Source: Arthrobacter sp. SLBN-83 | GTDB taxonomy: Bacteria; Actinomycetota; Actinomycetes; Actinomycetales; Micrococcaceae | Reading direction: 5' to 3' | Assembly: GCF_006715285.1 (NCBI RefSeq) | Contig: NZ_VFMX01000001.1 | Span: forward strand, 434,001-498,000 | DNA length: 64,000 bases | Part shown: piece after piece, positions 30,317 to 39,531 of the stretch | Position numbering within the stretch: the first letter of the stretch is position 1 | Layout: each line of letters opens with the position of its first letter | Notes under the pieces: model-generated | Told to the model about the DNA's origin: nothing | What the model saw: only the letters and a program-made list of their open reading frames with translations | The model's database searches: none | Translations under genes and position numbers: made by a program

Positions 30317-30320
30317 GGCC

Positions 30321-31385
30321 CTACTCCTTGGCGGCGGCGGCGAAACCGGCGGGGCGGCGGGCTTCCTGGCCAAGAGCCTGGGCCGCGTATCCGGTGTCCG
30401 CACCGAAACGGTTTCCGGGTGCGGCATTGTCCGCCATGAGGGTCACCAGTTCATACGCCACATGACTGGCGGCAACGCCGGTGATCTCGGCGTGGTCGTA
30501 CGCAGGAGAGACTTCGACGACGTCGGCGCCCACCAGGTTCATGCCGCGGAAGCCCCGGATGATCTCCAGGAGTTCCCGGCTGGTGATGCCGCCGGCCTCG
30601 GGGGTGCCGGTACCGGGCGCATGGGCCGGATCCAGGACGTCAATGTCCACCGAGATGTAGAGCGGGCGGCTGCCGATCCGGTCGCGGACCTTGGCCACCG
30701 TCTCCAGCACGCCCTGGTAGTAGACGTCCGCGGAGGTGACGATGCCGAACCCAAAGCGGTGGTCGTCGTCGAGATCCTTCTTGCCGTAGAGCGGACCCCG
30801 GGTGCCGATGTGGCTTATAGCCTCGGTGTCCAGGATGCCTTCCTCCACCGCACGGCGGAAGGGCGTCCCGTGGGTGTATTCGGCGCCGAAGTAGGTGTCC
30901 CAGGTGTCCAGGTGGGCGTCGAAGTGGAGCATGGCAACAGGTTCGCCGGCCCGCTCGGCGGCGGCACGCAGCAGCGGCAGGGCGATGGTGTGGTCCCCGC
31001 CCAGGGTCAGCAGCTTGCTGCCGGCCGCAGTCAGGTCCAGCGCGTTCTGCTGGATGGTCTCAATTGCCTCGTTGATGTTGAACGGATTGACGGCCATGTC
31101 CCCGGCGTCGGCCACCTGGATGTTCTCGAACGGGCTGACATCCCAGGCAGGGTTGTAGGGGCGCAGCAGACGGCTCGCTTCCCGGACGTGGTTTGCGCCA
31201 AAGCGCGCTCCCGGACGATAGGAAACACCCGAGTCGAAGGGGACGCCGACTACCGTGACGTCAGCCTTGTCCACCTGGTCCAGGCGCGGGAGGCGGGCAT
31301 AAGTGGCAGCTCCGGCATAGCGGGGAATCCGGGATGAATCGATGGGGCCAAGGTTGCCGTTGGCTTCAATGCGCAGCTCTTCCAA
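30321..31385 (-). CDS. speB: Agmatinase / guanidinobutyrase (ureohydrolase family)
   Basis: This 354-residue Mn-dependent ureohydrolase cleaves a guanidino group to an amine plus urea. All metal ligands are present: His132 (GGDHT), Asp156, His158 and Asp160 (DAHLD), Asp247 and Asp249 (SVDIDVLDP). The start is a TTG at 31385, supported by an AAGGAG site 9 nt upstream. Family members accept agmatine, guanidinobutyrate or proclavaminate, and the sequence alone does not decide. The coupled TPP enzyme favours guanidinobutyrate, while the PuuR-like regulator nearby would also suit agmatine to putrescine. The short C-terminal tail is Ala-rich. Confidence 0.88.
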   Translation of the reverse strand: MEELRIEANGNLGPIDSSRIPRYAGAATYARLPRLDQVDKADVTVVGVPFDSGVSYRPGARFGANHVREASRLLRPYNPAWDVSPFENIQVADAGDMAVNPFNINEAIETIQQNALDLTAAGSKLLTLGGDHTIALPLLRAAAERAGEPVAMLHFDAHLDTWDTYFGAEYTHGTPFRRAVEEGILDTEAISHIGTRGPLYGKKDLDDDHRFGFGIVTSADVYYQGVLETVAKVRDRIGSRPLYISVDIDVLDPAHAPGTGTPEAGGITSRELLEIIRGFRGMNLVGADVVEVSPAYDHAEITGVAASHVAYELVTLMADNAAPGNRFGADTGYAAQALGQEARRPAGFAAAAKE

Positions 31386-31686
31386 TGGAGGCCTCTCCTT
31401 CGAGGAGTTGAGGGACTTCTGTGACTGCCATCATACACGCTTGTTTTCCTTGGAGCACCAGTTGTTTACCTTCCGGGTAGCGGGGTGGAGCACTCCTGCC
31501 CAGCTACTCCCTGGTCGGGCCGACTCCGTTATTCGTTCTCTGCGCGAATCACCAGGTTTTGTGGCAAAGCAACCCGAGCCGCCGGGAAAGCAACTGGGCG
31601 GGAATGCAGACTGCGCCCCGCCGGGTTGTGCACATAGGGCCGGCGTCCGGTTCCAGGCCTTGCCTCACACGGTCTCAAATGATGCG
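31386..31686. other. Intergenic region between the ureohydrolase and AbiEi/DUF559 genes
   Basis: About 300 bp lie between divergent starts and should hold both promoters. I see no convincing operator or hairpin. The downstream frame is open through the whole stretch, but its translation is unlike the family, so I take it as non-coding. Confidence 0.5.
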
Positions 31687-32517
31687 GTGGACATCCTCGA
31701 ATACCTGAAGCAATCCGGCGGCGTTGCCCGTTCCGGCCAACTCCTGGACGCAGGGTTCCCGCGCCGGGAACTCTTACGGCTCACAGGGCTCGGTGCCACC
31801 CAGCCCAGGCGCGGCGTCTTCGTTCTGCCCGGCTGCGACGAAGGCCTCCTCGCAGCAGTCTTGAACAACGGGAGGCTGAGCTGTGCCAGCGCTGCCGCCC
31901 ACTACGGACTCTGGCTGCGCAGACCTCCCGACCGACTTCACCTCGCCTGTAACCATGGCCACGGCGGTGGCTTCGTCCGGCATCGCACCGTTCGATTCCA
32001 GGGTCATCCATTCCAACCGCTGGCCGCAGTCGAAGACGTGGCGCTTCATGCATTGGGCTGCCTGCCGGCTCCAGCCTCCACCGCGATGGCCACTTCAGCT
32101 ATCAGATTGCACGGCGTACCGCGCGAACTGCTCGCGTCCCAGCTCCTGGCCGACCGGTCCGGACCCGCGCTCCGCCTCCTGCGGGAACTCGACGTGCGTG
32201 CGGAATCGATCGTGGAAGTGGATGCACAGCACCTGTTCCGCGCCAACGGAATCGACTTCGAAACCCAAGTCTTCCTGCCCGGGATCGGGCGGGTGGACTT
32301 TCTACTGGACGGCTTCCTGATTGTGGAGATCGACGGCTTCGCGTTCCACTCGAAGCGGGGGGACATGCTCCGCGACCGGGAGCGAAATAACGCATCCGCC
32401 GTCAGCGGCTACACCGTCCTTCGCTACATGCCGGAGCATATCTGGTTCGATCCCAGCAGGGTGATATCGGAAATCAAGACAGTCCGGGCGGCAGGACCAC
32501 GTAATCCGAACCGGTGA
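31687..32517 (+). CDS. AbiEi-type winged helix fused to DUF559 nuclease-like domain
   Basis: This 276-residue protein is read from a GTG at 31687 (VDILEYLKQSGGVARSGQLL). The N-terminus resembles the AbiEi-type antitoxin helix-turn-helix (ARSGQLLDAGFPRRELLRLTGLGATQPRRGVFVLP). The C-terminus resembles DUF559, a Vsr/PD-(D/E)xK relative: GRVDFLLDGFLIVEIDGFAFHSKRGDMLRDRERNN with the Asp and Glu of the active core. Such fusions are common orphan genes in Actinobacteria and have no proven toxin partner; none is seen here. No good ribosome site precedes the GTG, so the start is uncertain. Confidence 0.75.
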   Translation: MDILEYLKQSGGVARSGQLLDAGFPRRELLRLTGLGATQPRRGVFVLPGCDEGLLAAVLNNGRLSCASAAAHYGLWLRRPPDRLHLACNHGHGGGFVRHRTVRFQGHPFQPLAAVEDVALHALGCLPAPASTAMATSAIRLHGVPRELLASQLLADRSGPALRLLRELDVRAESIVEVDAQHLFRANGIDFETQVFLPGIGRVDFLLDGFLIVEIDGFAFHSKRGDMLRDRERNNASAVSGYTVLRYMPEHIWFDPSRVISEIKTVRAAGPRNPNR

Positions 32518-32643
32518 CCGTGCAATGCTGCCCAGTTACTTCTATCCCCACAAACTGCGCCCGGCGGAATCCCGGGAATGGAGGCGCAGTCACATCCGGG
32601 CAACCAGAGGCAACCGGGCAGGAATGCACAGCCCAAGGAAGGG

Positions 32644-33219
32644 CTACCGGCTAGCCGCGGGGACCAGGACCCAGAGCACCTCGACCGGCTCGTCCGTGGG
32701 GTTGACCCAGGTGTGGGGCTCGCGGCCCGGGAAGGTGACGGTATCACCGGTGTTGAGGTCGTATTCCTCATTGGTCAGGATCAGCTTGATGGACCCCTTG
32801 ACCACGTGCAGCACATCCACGTCGCAGTCCACGGCGTAGAGCTCGGACTCGCCGCGGCCATGGGGCTCGATGACCGCCTGGATGATCTGGACCCGGCGTT
32901 CCGAACGGGCGGTCAGGAGACGTTCCACGATGCCCTGGCCGCCCAGCGAGATCCGCGGGCCGTCGTTCCGCTTGGTCAGGTGGGTTTCCGGTGCAGCGAA
33001 AAGATCACCAATGGAGATGGACAGCACCTGGCACAGCGTCACCAGGGACGCGACAGAGGGAGAGGTCAGGTCCCGCTCCACCCGGCTCAGGAAACCCTTG
33101 GTGAGCCCGGTGGCGTCGGCTACCTGCTCGATGGTGAGCCGCTGGGACTGCCGGGCGGCCCGGATCCTGGAGCCGATGGCAACCGGGACGTTGCTGGGCT
33201 CAACTGGCAGTGCCTTCAT
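32644..33219 (-). CDS. XRE-family regulator with C-terminal cupin
   Basis: This 191-residue regulator has an HTH domain (residues 15-72; RIRAARQSQRLTIEQVADATGLTKGFLSRVER) and a small cupin (about 115-185; GESELYAVDCDVDVLHVVKGS, then FPGREPHTWVNPTD) that binds a small ligand. The architecture is that of PuuR-type regulators, several of which control polyamine or amino acid use. It is divergent from the symporter gene with a 260-bp gap, and the ureohydrolase operon lies on the far side of the DUF559 gene. It is a good candidate regulator of both. AAAGGTTCG precedes the ATG. Confidence 0.88.
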   Translation of the reverse strand: MKALPVEPSNVPVAIGSRIRAARQSQRLTIEQVADATGLTKGFLSRVERDLTSPSVASLVTLCQVLSISIGDLFAAPETHLTKRNDGPRISLGGQGIVERLLTARSERRVQIIQAVIEPHGRGESELYAVDCDVDVLHVVKGSIKLILTNEEYDLNTGDTVTFPGREPHTWVNPTDEPVEVLWVLVPAASR

Positions 33220-33479
33220 CTACGAACCTTTCATGGCCGGCAGCCCGGCTCCGCTCTCGAGCCATACTAGTGGCCGCCGCTTTTGTGACGCACCGGCGCC
33301 ACACGGGCGATCCGCAGTCACTCCCCTCCTTGACTGTTGCCGCCGTCACACTCTAGTCTGTGGAAACTCCTGTTGCCTATAGGGCAATATCAGGAGCCGT
33401 TTCCGTTCGTCCGCGGCGGTTCCGGGCGCCGTCGGCCCCGGTCCCACACCCGGCGCCCAACAGCTCCAAGGAGCCATCT

Positions 33480-35000
33480 ATGGATGCAAGTGCCATCAAC
33501 ATCGCCATCGTGGTGGTGTATCTTCTCGCAATGCTGGCCTTCGGCTGGTGGGGTAAGTCCCGCACCAGGAACAACAGCGACTTCCTGGTCGCCGGCCGCC
33601 GCCTCGGGCCTTTCCTCTACACGGGAACCATGGCCGCCGTCGTCCTCGGCGGAGCCTCCACCGTTGGCGGCGTGGGACTTGGCTACAAGTTCGGCATCTC
33701 CGGCATGTGGCTGGTGGTGGCCATCGGCGCCGGCGTCCTCCTGCTGAGCCTGCTCTTCGCAGGAACCATCCAGAAGCTGAAGATCTACACGGTGTCCCAG
33801 ATGCTCACCCTCCGCTACGGGAGCAGGGCAACGGAAGCCTCGGGCATCGTCATGCTCGCCTACACGCTGATGCTTTGCGCCACCTCCACCGGCGCCTACG
33901 CCACCATCTTCGTGGTGCTGTTCGGCCTGGACCGGGCGCTGGCCATTGCCATCGGCGGCGCCATCGTGCTGGTGTATTCCACCATCGGCGGCATGTGGTC
34001 CATCACCCTGGCGGACCAGGTGCAGTTCGTCATCAAGACCGTGGGCATCTTCTTCCTGATGCTCCCGTTCACCCTGAATGCCGCCGGCGGCCTGGACGGC
34101 ATCCGCAGCCGCGTCGACGCCAGCTTCTTCCAGATTGATGGCATCGGCGTCCAGACGATCATCACCTACTTCGTCGTTTACACCCTGGGCCTCCTGATCG
34201 GCCAGGACATCTGGCAGCGCGTATTCACCGCCAAGACGCCCAAGGTGGCCCGGTGGGGCGGGGCCACGGCCGGCATCTACTGCATCCTCTACGGCGTGGC
34301 CGGTGCACTGATCGGCATGGCCGCCAACGTGGCCCTGTCCGGCGTGAAAATCGCTGCCAAGGACGATGTCTACGCGGAAGTTGCGCAAAACATCCTTCCC
34401 ATCGGCATCGGCGGACTGGTACTGGCAGCCGCCGTCGCCGCCATGATGTCCACTGCGTCCGGCGCCCTTATCGCCGCCGCCACCGTTGCCCGCGCCGACG
34501 TCCTGCCTTTCGTGGCCGGGTGGTTCGGCAAGAAGGTCAACACCGGCGACACCGAGAACCCTGAGCACGACGTCAAGGCCAACCGCATGTGGGTCCTCGC
34601 CCTGGGGATCGTGGCCATCGTCATCGCCATCATCACCAAGGACGTGGTGGCGGCGCTGACCATCGCCTACGACATCCTGGTGGGCGGGCTCCTGGTTGCC
34701 ATCCTGGGCGGCCTCGTGTGGAAGCGCGGCACTGGCCTGGCCGCCGCGGCATCCATGGCGGTCGGTTCCGTGGTGACTTTGGGAACCATGATCATCCTGG
34801 AAATCAACGCCAAGGCACCGCTTGACGGCGTCTATGCCAACGAGCCCATCTACTACGGCCTGATTGCTTCAGCCGTTGTCTACATCGCGGCATCACTGCT
34901 CACCCGGCCCACGGACCCCGCCGTCATGCAGGCCTGGCAGCGACGGGTCTCCGGGCAGGAACCCGAAGACGCCCCGGAGGAAGTCCTCGCCGGACGCTGA
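33480..35000 (+). CDS. Sodium:solute symporter (SSS family)
   Basis: This 506-residue membrane protein has about 13 hydrophobic segments. SSS family marks are the N-terminal SRTRNNSDFLVAGRRLGP segment, MAAVVLGGASTVGGVGLGYKFG in the discontinuous first core helix, and LAAAVAAMMSTASGALIAAATV in the helix that forms the second sodium site. The cargo is not readable. The divergent cupin regulator and the nearby guanidino catabolic genes suggest a polyamine, guanidino compound or amino acid. The ATG at 33480 follows AAGGAGCC. The upstream open frame is not coding. Confidence 0.9.
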   Translation: MDASAINIAIVVVYLLAMLAFGWWGKSRTRNNSDFLVAGRRLGPFLYTGTMAAVVLGGASTVGGVGLGYKFGISGMWLVVAIGAGVLLLSLLFAGTIQKLKIYTVSQMLTLRYGSRATEASGIVMLAYTLMLCATSTGAYATIFVVLFGLDRALAIAIGGAIVLVYSTIGGMWSITLADQVQFVIKTVGIFFLMLPFTLNAAGGLDGIRSRVDASFFQIDGIGVQTIITYFVVYTLGLLIGQDIWQRVFTAKTPKVARWGGATAGIYCILYGVAGALIGMAANVALSGVKIAAKDDVYAEVAQNILPIGIGGLVLAAAVAAMMSTASGALIAAATVARADVLPFVAGWFGKKVNTGDTENPEHDVKANRMWVLALGIVAIVIAIITKDVVAALTIAYDILVGGLLVAILGGLVWKRGTGLAAAASMAVGSVVTLGTMIILEINAKAPLDGVYANEPIYYGLIASAVVYIAASLLTRPTDPAVMQAWQRRVSGQEPEDAPEEVLAGR

Positions 35001-35027
35001 CCCTCAAAGGCAAAAACGTATAACGCA

Positions 35028-35079
35028 CGACGGCGGCACCTCCCTTCGCGGTAAAGCGAAGGGAGGTGCCGCCGTCGTA
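35028..35079. terminator. Bidirectional terminator, 23-bp perfect stem
   Basis: Arms at 35028-35050 and 35057-35079 are fully complementary around a 6-nt loop. It lies between the converging genes ending at 35000 and 35099, and on the minus strand ACGTTTTTGCC follows within 10 nt. The outer 14 bp equal those of the terminator at 6985. Confidence 0.9.
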
Positions 35080-35098
35080 AGTCCTGCTCCCCTGTTTC

Positions 35099-35326
35099 CT
35101 AGCTCTCTGTGTCGCGGGGCTCGTCGTCATCCAGCGGGACCTCGCGGTCCTCTGCGTCGATGACCACCGGCGGCGGCTGGACCACCGGTTCTTCCTCATC
35201 AATCATCGCGTCCTCCGCGTCCCAGTCCGCATCGTCTACCGGTGCATCCTCGGCGTAATCGTAGGCGGGGTCCGCTTCCACGGCGTCCAGGTGCGGCATG
35301 TCCGGGTGCTGTCCGGTGGTGCTCAT
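35099..35326 (-). CDS. Small highly acidic hypothetical protein
   Basis: This 75-residue protein contains about 25 Asp/Glu and almost no Lys, with no hydrophobic core (AEDAPVDDADWDAEDAMIDEEE). It is probably intrinsically disordered. An ACGGAGGTTGA ribosome site just before the ATG and a terminator behind it support a real gene. I do not recognise a family. Similar short acidic proteins occur in Micrococcaceae without known function. Confidence 0.65.
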   Translation of the reverse strand: MSTTGQHPDMPHLDAVEADPAYDYAEDAPVDDADWDAEDAMIDEEEPVVQPPPVVIDAEDREVPLDDDEPRDTES

Positions 35327-35591
35327 GATTCAACCTCCGTAGGTTCGCCTGACGTGCTCTTTCAGGAGGGCGCAGCCTGCGCCACACCTTCATCACAGCA
35401 CCGGCCGGGCGGACAGGTCAATAGCGGCCTTGGCCCAGGGAAACGGCCCGGAAGACCGGCACCGGGGGCCTGGGTTTTAAGGCAAACCGAAACTTTCCAG
35501 CGAGGTTTGCCAGCCAAAAAACCGCGGAAATCCGCAGTAGGCTGGCAGGGCAAAGGCGCGACGACATGCCCTTTCCAGCCCAGGAGTACCA

Positions 35592-36737
35592 GTGCCGCAG
35601 CACGCCCAATCCAGTTCCCATGCCATGCCCCAGGAGGCCTCCACCACCGTGCAAGCCCAGCCCTCGCCGTCGAACATCAAGAGGTGGCGCCAGTACCTTG
35701 CCGACGAGCGCGCCGAAGCCGCCGTCTACCGTGACCTCGCCCAGAACCGTGAGGGGGAAGAGCGCGCCATCCTCCTGGCCCTGGCCGAGGCCGAAGGCCG
35801 GCACGAAGCACACTGGCTGGCCCTGCTCGGTGAGCACGCCGGCAAGCCCCGGCGGGCCTCGGCGCGAAGCCGGTTCCTGGGATTCCTGGCCAGGCACTTC
35901 GGCTCCGTGTTCGTGCTGGCCCTTGCCCAGCGCGCGGAGGGCCGCTCCCCTTACGCCAAGGACCCCAACGCCACGCCCGCCATGGCCGCCGATGAACAGA
36001 TCCACGAGGAAGTGGTCCGTGGCCTGGCAACGCGCGGCCGCAACCGCCTGGCCGGCACGTTCCGGGCCGCGGTTTTCGGTGCGAACGACGGCCTGGTCAG
36101 CAACCTGTCCCTGGTGATGGGCATGGCCGCGTCCGGCGTTGCCAGCAGCGTGGTGCTGCTCAGCGGCATCGCCGGACTCCTGGCCGGCGCCATGTCCATG
36201 GGCGCAGGGGAATTCATCTCCGTCCGCTCCCAGCGCGAACTGCTGGCCGCCACCCGGCCAACGCAGATCACCCTGGCGGCGGCACCCAAGCTGGACCTTG
36301 AAAACAACGAACTCCTCCTGGTGTACCTGGCCCGCGGGATGTCGCGGGAAGCGGCGGAACACCGGGTTGCTGAGCGCACGGGCCAGCTGTCCTGCGACTG
36401 CGATCCCAGCCTGTCCCTGCAGCCGGAACTCGCGGAGGAAGAGGACCGGCACGAGGCAGTGGGCACTGCCTGGGGGGCCGCGTTGTCCAGTTTCTGCTTC
36501 TTCGCCTCCGGCGCCATCATCCCCATCCTGCCGTTCCTGTTCGGCATGACCGGCGTCGCGGCCCTCGTTGTCGCAGGTGCCCTGGTGGGCATTTCACTCC
36601 TGGCGACCGGTGCCGCCGTCGGCCTGCTGTCCGGCACGTCCCCACTGACCCGCGGCCTGCGCCAGCTGGCCATCGGCCTGGGCGCGGCTGCCATCACGTA
36701 CCTGCTGGGCCTGCTGTTCGGCACCGCCGTGGGCTAG
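35592..36737 (+). CDS. VIT1/CCC1 transporter with N-terminal ferritin-like domain
   Basis: This 381-residue protein combines an N-terminal rubrerythrin/ferritin-like helical region (about 28-80; DERAEAAVYRDLAQNREGEERAI, then EAEGRHEAHW, with paired Glu and His) with a C-terminal VIT1/CCC1 membrane domain (about 155-380). The membrane part shows FRAAVFGANDGLVSNLSLVMG and MSMGAGEFISVRSQREL, both typical. It should move Fe2+ or Mn2+ across the membrane, with the soluble domain sensing or delivering the metal. The start is a GTG at 35592 behind AGGAGTACC. Confidence 0.88.
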   Translation: MPQHAQSSSHAMPQEASTTVQAQPSPSNIKRWRQYLADERAEAAVYRDLAQNREGEERAILLALAEAEGRHEAHWLALLGEHAGKPRRASARSRFLGFLARHFGSVFVLALAQRAEGRSPYAKDPNATPAMAADEQIHEEVVRGLATRGRNRLAGTFRAAVFGANDGLVSNLSLVMGMAASGVASSVVLLSGIAGLLAGAMSMGAGEFISVRSQRELLAATRPTQITLAAAPKLDLENNELLLVYLARGMSREAAEHRVAERTGQLSCDCDPSLSLQPELAEEEDRHEAVGTAWGAALSSFCFFASGAIIPILPFLFGMTGVAALVVAGALVGISLLATGAAVGLLSGTSPLTRGLRQLAIGLGAAAITYLLGLLFGTAVG

Positions 36738-36777
36738 CAGCAGTCAGCGGCTTTTTGTGGAGGTCTTTCGGCAACGT

Positions 36778-37914
36778 TCAGCGTTCCCGGAGGACCTCCA
36801 CTGCTTCGTCCACCGTGTCCACCAGGTGGATGTAGTCCGCCATGGCCCGGCCGGCCGCAAGGCTGCGCAACATGGGCCACGCCGGGTACTCCTGCTCCCA
36901 GTGCTGCCGCCCCACCAGGACCATCGGCGCCACCTTCTCGCGGGCTCCGTAGTAGTTTTCACAGGCGTCCTGGAAGATCTCCTGGACAGTGCCGGCTGCT
37001 CCCGGCAGGAAGACAATCCCGCCGTGGCACAGTTCCAGCAGGATGGCCTCGCGGATGGCGTTGGCAAAGTATTTGGCGATGTGCGTGGCAAAGTAGTTGG
37101 GCGGCTCGTGCCCGTAAAACCAGGTGGGGATGCCAAGTGACGGCGTCCCGCCCGGATGGCGTTCGACGACGGCCGCGGCCGCACGCGCCCACCCCGACAC
37201 CGAGGGACGGAACCCGGGAACAGCGGCAAGCGTGGCCAGGGCCGCCTGCACGTCGCCGTCGGACGCCTGGCTCAGGTACGCCCCCATGTTGGCCGCCTCC
37301 ATGGCACCCGGTCCGCCGCCGGTGGCCACAGAATGGCCTTCGAGGGCCAGCAGCCTCCCCAGCCGGGCAGCCTCGGCGAACTCCCGGCTGCCGCGCGGCG
37401 CTGCGTGGCCGCCCATGACGCCCACGATGGAGCGGCGGGTCCATGTCCCGGAGCGGGTCAGCTCATCCAGCGCGTCCCCGATGGCATGGTCGTGCAGGGC
37501 AGAGGCCAGGGTTGAGTCCACGCGGTGCCGCTGGCCGGGCTGGATGCTCCAGTGGTAGATGCGGGCGTCCGGAACATCTTCATAGGGGGACGTCGCCAGC
37601 CCGGCATACAGCTCAGCCGGGGAATACAGGGCGGCCCGGTAGGGATCGAACGGGACACCTTCCAGCCTGGGAAAAATCAAGGCCCCGCGGCTCCGGAGGT
37701 AGCCCTCCATGCCGTCGTCGAAGATGCAGCCCAGGAACATCGCACCCTCGACGCTCACGCTTTTCAGTGCGGCGGAGCGGCCCCGCAGGTCCAGCGACTG
37801 CGCATGCCAGCCGTGCAGGTTGACGGCGCCGCCGGCCACCAGGCGGTCGAAGCTGGCCAGGTCCTGGACCTCGAGGTTACGCGGGCGGGGACCAAGGCTT
37901 CCGGCGAAGTTCAT
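36778..37914 (-). CDS. LOG-family Rossmann nucleotide-binding protein
   Basis: This 378-residue protein has a LOG/TIGR00730-like core (about 160-360) with GGGPGAMEAANMGAY and, further on, LPGAAGTVQEIFQDACENYYG. The second motif is normally PGGxGTxxE; here the second Gly is Ala. LOG proteins hydrolyse nucleoside 5'-monophosphates to free base and ribose-5-phosphate, with roles in cytokinin release or purine salvage. The N-terminal 150 residues are an extra domain of no known function. The ATG at 37914 is chosen because residues upstream of it lack family character. Confidence 0.82.
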   Translation of the reverse strand: MNFAGSLGPRPRNLEVQDLASFDRLVAGGAVNLHGWHAQSLDLRGRSAALKSVSVEGAMFLGCIFDDGMEGYLRSRGALIFPRLEGVPFDPYRAALYSPAELYAGLATSPYEDVPDARIYHWSIQPGQRHRVDSTLASALHDHAIGDALDELTRSGTWTRRSIVGVMGGHAAPRGSREFAEAARLGRLLALEGHSVATGGGPGAMEAANMGAYLSQASDGDVQAALATLAAVPGFRPSVSGWARAAAAVVERHPGGTPSLGIPTWFYGHEPPNYFATHIAKYFANAIREAILLELCHGGIVFLPGAAGTVQEIFQDACENYYGAREKVAPMVLVGRQHWEQEYPAWPMLRSLAAGRAMADYIHLVDTVDEAVEVLRER

Positions 37915-37973
37915 GGCTGTTGCCCCGTGGTCCACGTCATGAAGCCAGCCTAGCCACCCAACGCAAACGCGGA

Positions 37974-38019
37974 GCCGGACCAGGCCTATCCGGTGTCTAC
38001 CGGAAAGGCCTGGTCCGGC
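37974..38019 (-). terminator. Hairpin after the 38.1-kb sugar porter gene
   Basis: Arms at 37974-37987 and 38006-38019 pair over 14 bp with an inner CCGGT/ACCGG pair. It lies 41 bp past the transporter stop and before the LOG gene start. There is no U-tract. Confidence 0.55.
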
Positions 38020-38059
38020 CCCGCGATGCTGTGGCGGGTGGCGCCGGGAAGGGGCGTGG

Positions 38060-39469
38060 TCAGGCGGTGACCTTTTCACCGTCGCGGAAGTGCGCTTCGA
38101 GGTCCTCGAGCGAATGGCCCTTGGTTTCCGGGACGAACTTGGCCACGAAGGCCAGGGACGCCAGGTTGACCAGGACGAACAGGCCGAAGGTGCCGGTGGA
38201 GCCCAGCGCGTTGACCACGATGGGGAACAGGAAGGAGATGGCGGCGTTGACTGTCCAGAGGGCGAAGACCGCGATGCCCATGGCGAAGCCGCGGATCGCC
38301 AGCGGGAACATCTCGGACAGCAGGAGCCAGACGCAGGTGCCGATGAAGCACTGGACGAAGGCCACGAACAGCATCATGGCTGCCAGGATGGTGTAGCTGG
38401 CCAGGTCCGACTGCGGCAGGAGGAAGACGATGGCCAGCAGCGCCTGCGAGCCCACTACACCGGAGAAGCCGATGATCAGCATCCTGCGGCGGCCCACGAA
38501 GCCAAGCAGCCAAATGCCCAGGATGGTCATCAGCACGGAGGTGACACCGACGCCGATGGTGGCCACGAGCGACGCGCTGACGCCAAGTCCGCTCTTTTCC
38601 AGGATGGTTGGGGCGTAGTAGTTGACGGTGTTGATGCCGGTGGCCTGCTGGACAACGGCCAGGCCGATGCCGATCCAGAGCAGGCGGCGCATCCAGGGGT
38701 TGTTCTTCAGGTCGCGGAGGGCGTGGCCGCGTTCCTCCTTGGCAGTGCGGGCAGCCAGTGCGATTTCCTCGAACTCGGCGGCTGCCTCCTGCGGGCTGCG
38801 GCTGAGGTTCAGGACGCGGCGGCTGTCCTCAAGCCGGCCACGGATGGCGTACCAGCGGGGTGACTCCGGAAGCATCAGCATGCCTGCCAGCAGCGCCAGG
38901 GCGGGAACGGAGGCGATGCCCAGCATGGAGCGCCAGACCTCGTTGTCGTGGATCAGGGCGTCCAGGAGGGCGTTGATGGCAAACGCGAGCATCTGGCCGG
39001 TGACGATCATGAGCTCGTTGATGGTCACCATGCGGCCACGAAGGTGGGCCGGCGCCATTTCCGCCAGGTACAGCGGGCAGGTCACGGCGGCAGCGCCCAC
39101 GCCCAGGCCGAGCACAATGCGGGCGGCAATCATGAAGGTCACGTTCGGTGCGAGCGCGCAGCCCATGGCGCCGAGCAGGAACAGGAGGGCGCAAACAAGC
39201 AGGGAGCCGCGGCGGCCCAGCTTGTCTGCCATGCGGCCGCCGGTGAGGGCGCCGACGGCGGCACCGGGGAACAGCAGTGCGCTCACCACGGTTGCTTCCT
39301 CGACGGCGGTCATGTTGAGCGAGTCGTTCATGTACAGCAGGGCGCCGGAGATGACGCCGGTGTCGTACCCGAAGAGCAGGCCGCCCAGGGTGGAGATGAC
39401 AGTGAGCCGGGCGAGGTAACCGCGACGCTGGGTGCCGGACGGGCTCTGGGTTTGTTTCTGCAACAGCAT
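38060..39469 (-). CDS. Sugar porter MFS transporter, likely myo-inositol importer
   Basis: This 469-residue, 12-helix MFS protein is of the sugar porter family. It has [16 protein letters not shown] in helix 1, RMADKLGRR in loop 2-3, PESPRWYAIRGR before the middle loop, QQATGINTVNYYAP in helix 7 and VPETKGHSLEDLE at the C-terminus, all marks of the IolT/XylE class. Its promoter carries both operators of the inositol locus: the palindrome at 39535-39548 over the -10, and an ATGTC-N4-CAA box at 39574-39585. Together with its place beside gntR-iolB, this supports inositol as cargo. Confidence 0.88.
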   Translation of the reverse strand: MLLQKQTQSPSGTQRRGYLARLTVISTLGGLLFGYDTGVISGALLYMNDSLNMTAVEEATVVSALLFPGAAVGALTGGRMADKLGRRGSLLVCALLFLLGAMGCALAPNVTFMIAARIVLGLGVGAAAVTCPLYLAEMAPAHLRGRMVTINELMIVTGQMLAFAINALLDALIHDNEVWRSMLGIASVPALALLAGMLMLPESPRWYAIRGRLEDSRRVLNLSRSPQEAAAEFEEIALAARTAKEERGHALRDLKNNPWMRRLLWIGIGLAVVQQATGINTVNYYAPTILEKSGLGVSASLVATIGVGVTSVLMTILGIWLLGFVGRRRMLIIGFSGVVGSQALLAIVFLLPQSDLASYTILAAMMLFVAFVQCFIGTCVWLLLSEMFPLAIRGFAMGIAVFALWTVNAAISFLFPIVVNALGSTGTFGLFVLVNLASLAFVAKFVPETKGHSLEDLEAHFRDGEKVTA

Positions 39470-39531
39470 TGTTGCCTCTCAAATTCTCTCGGGGACCGGA
39501 GGACCGGTCAGGAATGTGATGCGTGCCACCG

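Noticed and set aside
33390..34568. A 392-residue frame opposite the sodium symporter
   Set aside because: It is low-complexity His/Asp/Gly sequence with no promoter or ribosome site.
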